From: CAJBVG01 sp943371425 | GTDB taxonomy: Bacteria; Bacteroidota; Bacteroidia; Sphingobacteriales; Sphingobacteriaceae | DNA: 64,000 bases | Reading direction: 5' to 3' | NCBI GenBank assembly: GCA_943371425.1 | Contig: CALRUR010000007.1 | Span: 95,467 to 159,466 of the forward strand | In this document: piece after piece, positions 59,098 through 64,000 of the stretch | Layout: the number at the start of each line of letters is the position of its first letter | Position numbering within the stretch: the first letter of the stretch is position 1 | Position numbers and translations under genes: made by a program | The notes under the pieces: model-generated | Told to the model about the DNA's origin: nothing | Databases searched by the model: none | The model's input: the letters and a program-made list of their open reading frames with translations, nothing else

Positions 59098-62000
59098 TTA
59101 TGCTTCAATTGTGTTTCTTACTTTAGTCATGTAACCAACTCCTGGTAGAACGTTGATTTCTTCTAGTACATAGTAAGTTCTATCACTCTTAATTAATTTT
59201 GCAACTTCAGATGCTGGGTCGTTCATATCTCCAAATACAATTGCATTTGCAGGGCAACCTTGCTGACAAGCAGATTGAACATCGCCATCTTTCAATACGC
59301 GTTTTTCAATTTTCGCTTCCAATTTACCAGCCTGAATTCTTTGTGCACAGAATGAACATTTTTCCATTACCCCACGAGAACGTGTAGTAACATCTGGGTT
59401 CAATGCTAAGTATGCTGCCTCATCATGTAAGAAGTTTACAAAACGATCATCATTCCAATAGTTAAACCAGTTGAAACGACGTACTTTGTATGGGCAGTTG
59501 TTTGCGCAATAACGAGTTCCTACGCAACGGTTGTAAGCCATTTGGTTTAATCCTTCTGATGAGTGCATGGTTGCTAACACTGGGCATACGGTTTCGCATG
59601 GAGCGTGGTCGCAATGTTGGCACATCATTGGTTGGTGTACAACGGTTACATTTTCGTAGTTCGCTACGTTTGAGTATTCTTTTTCTTTATTAATTACTTT
59701 TCCGTCTGCAGATTCGTATGAGTAATAACGATCTATACGTATCCAGTGCATTTCTCTTCTACGTCTTACTTCGTCTCTACCTACAACTGGTACGTTGTTC
59801 TCTGCACTACATGCTACAACACATGCTCCACAACCTGTACACGAGTTTAAGTCTACTGCCATTGCCCAGTGGTGACCGTTGTATTTATAGTCTGGCCATA
59901 ACTCTGGTTTAACATGTCCTTCTCCATGTGCTCCGTGCTCATCATGCGCTTCGTGCGAGGTGTATTCTTTCAACGATTTCTCTCGGATAATATCACGTCC
60001 TTCTATAGTATGGTGAGTTTGTGTTTGAGCTAATTCGTATGCTTCTGATGTTGCGTTTACCGTAACGTTCGAGTTGTAGTATTGGAAAGTTCCGTTGATG
60101 ATAGATACCATTGGGTATGCATTTACACCCACGTTGTTTCCTGCTTTACCAGCTGCTGTACGTCCGTAACCAATTGCAATACCAATGGTACCGCTAGCTT
60201 GGCCTGGTTGCATTAACACTGGCAATAACACTTTTGTATTTCCTACTACTACTTCTACTTTAGTATTTTCTTTGATGCCTAACTCTGCAGCGTACTGTGG
60301 GTTAATGGCAGCGTAGTTGTCCCAAGTTACTTTAGAAACTGGATCTGGCAATTCTAATAACCATGGGTTGTTTGCATGGTGCCCGTCTCTCAACTGTACA
60401 GATTCGTATAAGAACAATTCTGTTTTACCTGCATTTTTAGAAGCGTTTTTAATGGTTTCTGCAACTGCTGATAAGTTGTTGTTGAAAGAGTAAGCTTGTG
60501 GAGTAGCCATTGCGGTTACTACCACCCCTTTTTGTAATGCTGCTTCCCAGAATGCTGTGAAACCTGCATAACCACCTGCTTGTGGGTAAATATTTTTCTC
60601 CCAGTAATATCTTACATAGGTAAAGTAATCTGCGTTTGCATCTGCCCAAGTTAATAAAGAAGCTTGTGCTTGACGAGAGTTGTATACTGGTGATATAGTT
60701 GGTTGTACAACTGAGTACACACCTCGTTTTGCAGAAACATCACTCCACGATTCTAGGTAGTGGTTGTTTGGTGCAATTACATCACATAACATTGCAGTTT
60801 CGTCTGCACGATCTGCGAAAGAAATTTTAGTTTTTACTTTCTTCAATGCTTCTGTAAACTCTGCATTGTTTGCATAGCCATAAACCGGGTTAGCTCCGTA
60901 GAATATAATTGCATCTACACGGCCAGCGTTCATCTCTTTTACAAGGTCGATCATTTCTGCATCGTTTCCTTGTTTTTGGTTTGATGCATTATCTAAATCG
61001 ATAGTTGCACCGTAGTTACCTAATAAAGAGTTTATAGCGTTTACGGTAACTTGTACCGAAACATCGTTAGAACCACATACTACTAATGATTTGCCTTTAG
61101 CATTCCATAATTCTGTAGCGGTTTCGTTTATTATTTTTTCAAAACGTACTGCTGCGCCCGAAACCGTTGCTGCGCCTGCCTTTGCAGCTACCGCATTGTA
61201 CAATGCTAATATTGCTAAGCCTTGCTCAGATGGTTTGTGTGCGTAACGTGCATCGGCGTTTGTACCAGTTGTACTTAGTATAGTTTCGAACTGTATGTGA
61301 CGCGACATTTTTTTCGATTCTAAACTCTTATTGTTTCTGTTAGAAACGTATTGTTTAGTAAACTCTACTGGAGAAATCCAAGTACCTAAGAAATCTGCAC
61401 CAAAACTTACAATCACATCCGCCTTATCAAAATTATAAGATGGCACTACTGCCTTACCAAAGCTATTGTTGTTAGCGTTGATAATACCAGAGTATGATGA
61501 AGCATCAAACGTGATGTGTTTTGTTGAAGGATATTTTGTAGCAAAATCAGCAATTACCGATTTTGTTGATGGGCTCATTATTGTGTTAGAAACGATGCGA
61601 ACATTTGTTGCTGTTGCTAAAGCTGCTTTCACATATTTATCAACTGCATCCCAAGTAGATTCGGCATTGTTTAACATTGGGTTTTTTAAACGAGATGAAT
61701 CGTATAAATCTAACACCGATGCTTGTGCTACCGCGTCTGTTCCACCTTTAGAAATTGGGTCGTTCGGGTTACCTTCTATTTTAATAGGGCGACCTTCGCG
61801 AGTTTTTACCAATACCCCTAAACCATTATAGTTTGATGTATAATAGTTAGCAATACCTGGCGTAATTTCTTCTGGCTTTATTAAGTAAGGAATCGCTTTT
61901 TTAACTGGTGCTTCATTACAAGCTGCCAATGCTACCGCACCCATTCCAAATCCTAAGGCCTTTAAGAAATCTCTACGAGGTGTAGGGTTATTTACTTTCG

Positions 62001-62124
62001 ACTCGGATAATAATTCGTCAATTGGAAGTTCTTCGGCAAACTCGTTTTTGCTAAGCTTCACGAATTCGGGAGATTGATTCAACTCCTCTAAACCTTTCCA
62101 ATATTTTTTAGTGTTATTTTCCAT
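59098..62124 (-). CDS. actB: Alternative complex III subunit ActB (molybdopterin-like/iron-sulphur)
   Basis: The 1008-residue protein begins with a twin-arginine-like segment (RRDFLKALGFGMGAVALAAC) that ends in a possible lipidated Cys. The first 700 residues resemble a molybdopterin oxidoreductase that in this family lacks the cofactor. The C-terminal part holds the Fe-S cysteines: CTGCGACVVAC, CQHCDHAPCETVCP, CVGTRYCANNCP and CSFCAQR with CQQGCP. It passes electrons from quinol to ActA hemes. Confidence 0.95.
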   Translation of the reverse strand: MENNTKKYWKGLEELNQSPEFVKLSKNEFAEELPIDELLSESKVNNPTPRRDFLKALGFGMGAVALAACNEAPVKKAIPYLIKPEEITPGIANYYTSNYNGLGVLVKTREGRPIKIEGNPNDPISKGGTDAVAQASVLDLYDSSRLKNPMLNNAESTWDAVDKYVKAALATATNVRIVSNTIMSPSTKSVIADFATKYPSTKHITFDASSYSGIINANNNSFGKAVVPSYNFDKADVIVSFGADFLGTWISPVEFTKQYVSNRNNKSLESKKMSRHIQFETILSTTGTNADARYAHKPSEQGLAILALYNAVAAKAGAATVSGAAVRFEKIINETATELWNAKGKSLVVCGSNDVSVQVTVNAINSLLGNYGATIDLDNASNQKQGNDAEMIDLVKEMNAGRVDAIIFYGANPVYGYANNAEFTEALKKVKTKISFADRADETAMLCDVIAPNNHYLESWSDVSAKRGVYSVVQPTISPVYNSRQAQASLLTWADANADYFTYVRYYWEKNIYPQAGGYAGFTAFWEAALQKGVVVTAMATPQAYSFNNNLSAVAETIKNASKNAGKTELFLYESVQLRDGHHANNPWLLELPDPVSKVTWDNYAAINPQYAAELGIKENTKVEVVVGNTKVLLPVLMQPGQASGTIGIAIGYGRTAAGKAGNNVGVNAYPMVSIINGTFQYYNSNVTVNATSEAYELAQTQTHHTIEGRDIIREKSLKEYTSHEAHDEHGAHGEGHVKPELWPDYKYNGHHWAMAVDLNSCTGCGACVVACSAENNVPVVGRDEVRRRREMHWIRIDRYYSYESADGKVINKEKEYSNVANYENVTVVHQPMMCQHCDHAPCETVCPVLATMHSSEGLNQMAYNRCVGTRYCANNCPYKVRRFNWFNYWNDDRFVNFLHDEAAYLALNPDVTTRSRGVMEKCSFCAQRIQAGKLEAKIEKRVLKDGDVQSACQQGCPANAIVFGDMNDPASEVAKLIKSDRTYYVLEEINVLPGVGYMTKVRNTIEA

Positions 62125-62160
62125 CTTATATATATGGTATCGAATAAATCTACAATAATA

Positions 62161-63441
62161 TTAATAGTGACATTTAACGCATTCCAAACCACCTAAAGCA
62201 GCGGCAGTAACTTTCTTACCGTTCTTAATATCTTCGTGCGCTGCTAATACTTTATCGTAATAAACATTGCCTTTAGAATTAACTTCTGTTTGGCGGTGAC
62301 AATCAATACACCAACCCATGGTTAATGGAGAGTATTGGTAAACCTCAGCCATTTTCTCTACTGGTCCGTGACATTTCTGGCACTCTACCTCTGCAACAGT
62401 TGTATGTTGCGAGTGGTTGAAATAAGCAAAGTCTGGTAAGTTGTGGATACGTACCCACTCTACTGGTTTAGGGTTATTACCATATACACGAGTATCTGGG
62501 TTATAATCTAAAGCAGTATATATTTTTTGAATTTCTGGAGAGATGTTGCCATCGTATTTTTCTGTTGCTTGTACGTAGTTATGGCAATTCATACAAACGT
62601 TTAGCGAAGGAATACTTGCATTCTTAGATTTGAAAGCACCTGAGTGGCAATACTGGCAATTAACTTGGTTAATACCTGCGTGTAATTCGTGCGAGAATTT
62701 AATTGGTTGTACTGGTTGGTAACCTGTGTTTACATTGATGTTCCACATTTGGTTCCATCCCCAAGCACTAAACACACCCATAAATATAACGATGAACCAG
62801 AAAACTTTTTTCTTGTTCAACAACATCCATTTAAAGTTGCTTACTTTTTCTTTTACTGCAGCTACAATGGTTTCAATAACTTCACCATTTTTTACTCGTA
62901 TTAATCTTTCTAAAGAACCGATTACTCTGTTCAATACAAAAATTACTACTACCAATACTAAAATTAACAATGCTAAACCACCAATGGTATAGTTGTTAAC
63001 CGAAGCACCGTCGGTAGTTGCAGCGCCTGTAGTTGCACCGGGTGCAGCAGCAGTGGCAGCAGGCGCTTCGCCTTCTGCTTTAATGTACGCTAATAAGCCA
63101 TCTAACTCTGCATCTGTAAAGTTGTGGTTTGGCATTACGGTTTGGTTGTACTCTTGGTACAATGCCGCCGCATACTTGTCGCCACTTTTAATTACTGCTG
63201 TAGAGTTCAAAATGAACTTCTTTAGTAATGCTTTGTCGGCCCATCTGTCTTCAATGCCTTTTAATGCCGGACCAATAACCTTACGCCCAACTGCGTGGCA
63301 AGAAGTACAATTCGCTTTGAAAATACTTTCACCCACCTTCACATCTTGCGCGTTAACATTGGTTAAGCTCAAAACGAAACTCATTAAAATGAAAATGGTA
63401 CGAATGGATAACTTTTTAGTAATGGAGAGATGAAAACCCAT
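62161..63441 (-). CDS. actA: Alternative complex III subunit ActA with extra cytochrome c domain
   Basis: The 426-residue protein starts with a signal peptide, followed by a class I cytochrome c-like domain (CTSCHAVGRK, Met ligand in TVMPNHNF), an Ala/Thr-rich linker, a transmembrane segment (about 152-170) and another near 200-218. The multi-heme part has CQYCH, CMNCH, CQKCH, CIDCH and CVKCH. Six CxxCH sites in all: five of the usual ActA plus one from the fused N-terminal domain. It is the first gene of the respiratory cluster. Confidence 0.95.
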   Translation of the reverse strand: MGFHLSITKKLSIRTIFILMSFVLSLTNVNAQDVKVGESIFKANCTSCHAVGRKVIGPALKGIEDRWADKALLKKFILNSTAVIKSGDKYAAALYQEYNQTVMPNHNFTDAELDGLLAYIKAEGEAPAATAAAPGATTGAATTDGASVNNYTIGGLALLILVLVVVIFVLNRVIGSLERLIRVKNGEVIETIVAAVKEKVSNFKWMLLNKKKVFWFIVIFMGVFSAWGWNQMWNINVNTGYQPVQPIKFSHELHAGINQVNCQYCHSGAFKSKNASIPSLNVCMNCHNYVQATEKYDGNISPEIQKIYTALDYNPDTRVYGNNPKPVEWVRIHNLPDFAYFNHSQHTTVAEVECQKCHGPVEKMAEVYQYSPLTMGWCIDCHRQTEVNSKGNVYYDKVLAAHEDIKNGKKVTAAALGGLECVKCHY

Positions 63442-63504
63442 ATCTGTTGATAATTAATATCTTAAATTAATAATTCTAATAATAGTACTAAAAAAAACTT
63501 TCTG

Positions 63505-63525
63505 AACGTGGTTTAAATACACGTT
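63505..63525. promoter_or_regulatory. Possible operator in the actA leader
   Basis: A 6-base inverted repeat AACGTG / CACGTT with a 9-base spacer lies just downstream of the predicted start of transcription. It may be chance. Confidence 0.25.
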
Positions 63526-63533
63526 TAGAGTGG

Positions 63534-63566
63534 CAAAAATAGAATTTTATTTGATTCAGTTGACAA
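63534..63566 (-). promoter_or_regulatory. Promoter of the respiratory cluster
   Basis: On the minus strand TTG (63566-63564) and TATTTTTG (63541-63534, TAnnTTTG) are separated by 22 bases, the same spacing as at tRNA-Asp. It leaves an untranslated leader of about 85 bases before actA. Confidence 0.65.
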
Positions 63567-63673
63567 TTTTCTGACATTTAAACTTATTTTGAATGAGTCT
63601 AAATAGCAAAGTATTCATCAATTATTACAACAAAATTTTTAAACCAAAAATAATCTCCAAAAATAAGGAGAGA

Positions 63674-64000
63674 TTATTGCCCAAGTATCCAAGCAAAAAT
63701 AAGTGGAGCTACGATGGTAGCATCAGACTCTACAATAAATTTTGGTGTATTAATATCTAATTTCCCCCAAGTTATTTTTTCGTTTGGTACTGCGCCAGAG
63801 TAACTTCCGTAAGAAGTAGTAGAATCTGAAATTTGGCAGAAGTAACTCCAGAACGGAACGTCGTGCCATTCTAAATCTTGGTACATCATGGGTACTACGC
63901 AAATTGGGAAATCGCCGGCAATACCGCCACCAATTTGGAAGAAGCCAACGCCCTTACCACCAGAGTTTGCTCTGTACCATTCGCTTAACCAAATCATGTA
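63674..64000 (-). CDS. Deoxyhypusine synthase-like protein, C-terminal part (partial at right edge)
   Basis: The frame is open to the right edge; about 108 C-terminal residues are seen. IGGGIAGDFPICVVPMM, SDSTTSYGSYSGAVPNEKITWGKL and VESDATIVAPLIFAWIL match the deoxyhypusine synthase family, including the lysine of WGK that forms the covalent intermediate. Bacteria have no eIF5A, and bacterial members are thought to act in polyamine (homospermidine-type) chemistry. The rest of the gene, about two-thirds, lies outside. Confidence 0.9.
   Translation of the reverse strand, partial: YMIWLSEWYRANSGGKGVGFFQIGGGIAGDFPICVVPMMYQDLEWHDVPFWSYFCQISDSTTSYGSYSGAVPNEKITWGKLDINTPKFIVESDATIVAPLIFAWILGQ

Overview
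The window is AT-rich DNA from a member of the Bacteroidota. The signs are GldH, type IX secretion (T9SS) sorting domains, alternative complex III, DUF4403/DUF4382/DUF6252-type proteins, promoters of the TAnnTTTG (-7) type and scarce Shine-Dalgarno sequences. The genus cannot be fixed from this stretch; a Sphingobacteriales/Chitinophagales-like lineage is plausible.

Layout. 1-2.1 kb (+): end of a DUF4403 protein, a DinB-like protein and a NupC-type nucleoside transporter. 2.1-7.75 kb: a tight minus-strand operon of a ThiF/E1-like adenylyltransferase, a GNAT-like acyltransferase, a 7TMR-DISM histidine kinase and a receiver-kinase hybrid, with a single-domain receiver facing it. This is the best candidate for an undescribed system. 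7.75-14.4 kb: small regulators, a beta-barrel, a lipoprotein, a T9SS cargo gene, a T9SS tail relic, tRNA-Asp with a tRNA relic behind it, and prfA. 14.5-26.9 kb: lpxH-like/LUD operon, rsfS-ftsH, birA, dsbD, lipid kinase, gmhA, a DUF4382 lipoprotein and comM/yifB. 27-36.3 kb: an AsmA-like/GT51 fusion, Mrp-NifU iron-sulphur pair, def, ruvX, holB, ricT and gldH. 36.3-46.5 kb: a 1424-residue T9SS lipase/beta-helix protein, murF, typA, an MBL hydrolase, a GxxExxY gene inside terminal inverted repeats, and DUF2461. 46.5-63.4 kb: a continuous minus-strand respiratory cluster with ActABCDEF, cytochrome oxidase subunits II, I, III, III-like and IV, heme A/O synthases, Sco and DUF420. The right edge holds the end of a deoxyhypusine synthase-like gene.

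How the genes work together. Alternative complex III oxidises quinol and passes electrons to the adjacent A-family cytochrome oxidase; CtaA/CtaB make its heme, and Sco and DUF420 assist assembly. Mrp and NifU carry iron-sulphur clusters. GldH and the T9SS cargo proteins point to a gliding/T9SS organism.

The most unusual feature is a family of degenerate tandem repeats with a strict 7- or 8-base period, often arranged as large inverted repeats. At least 15 sites lie in gaps next to the 3' end of a gene, sometimes supplying its stop codon, and none was seen in the seven divergent promoter gaps. One pair of these repeats forms 36-base terminal inverted repeats (34/36 matching) around the GxxExxY gene. 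No CRISPR array, IS transposase, phage or rRNA was seen.
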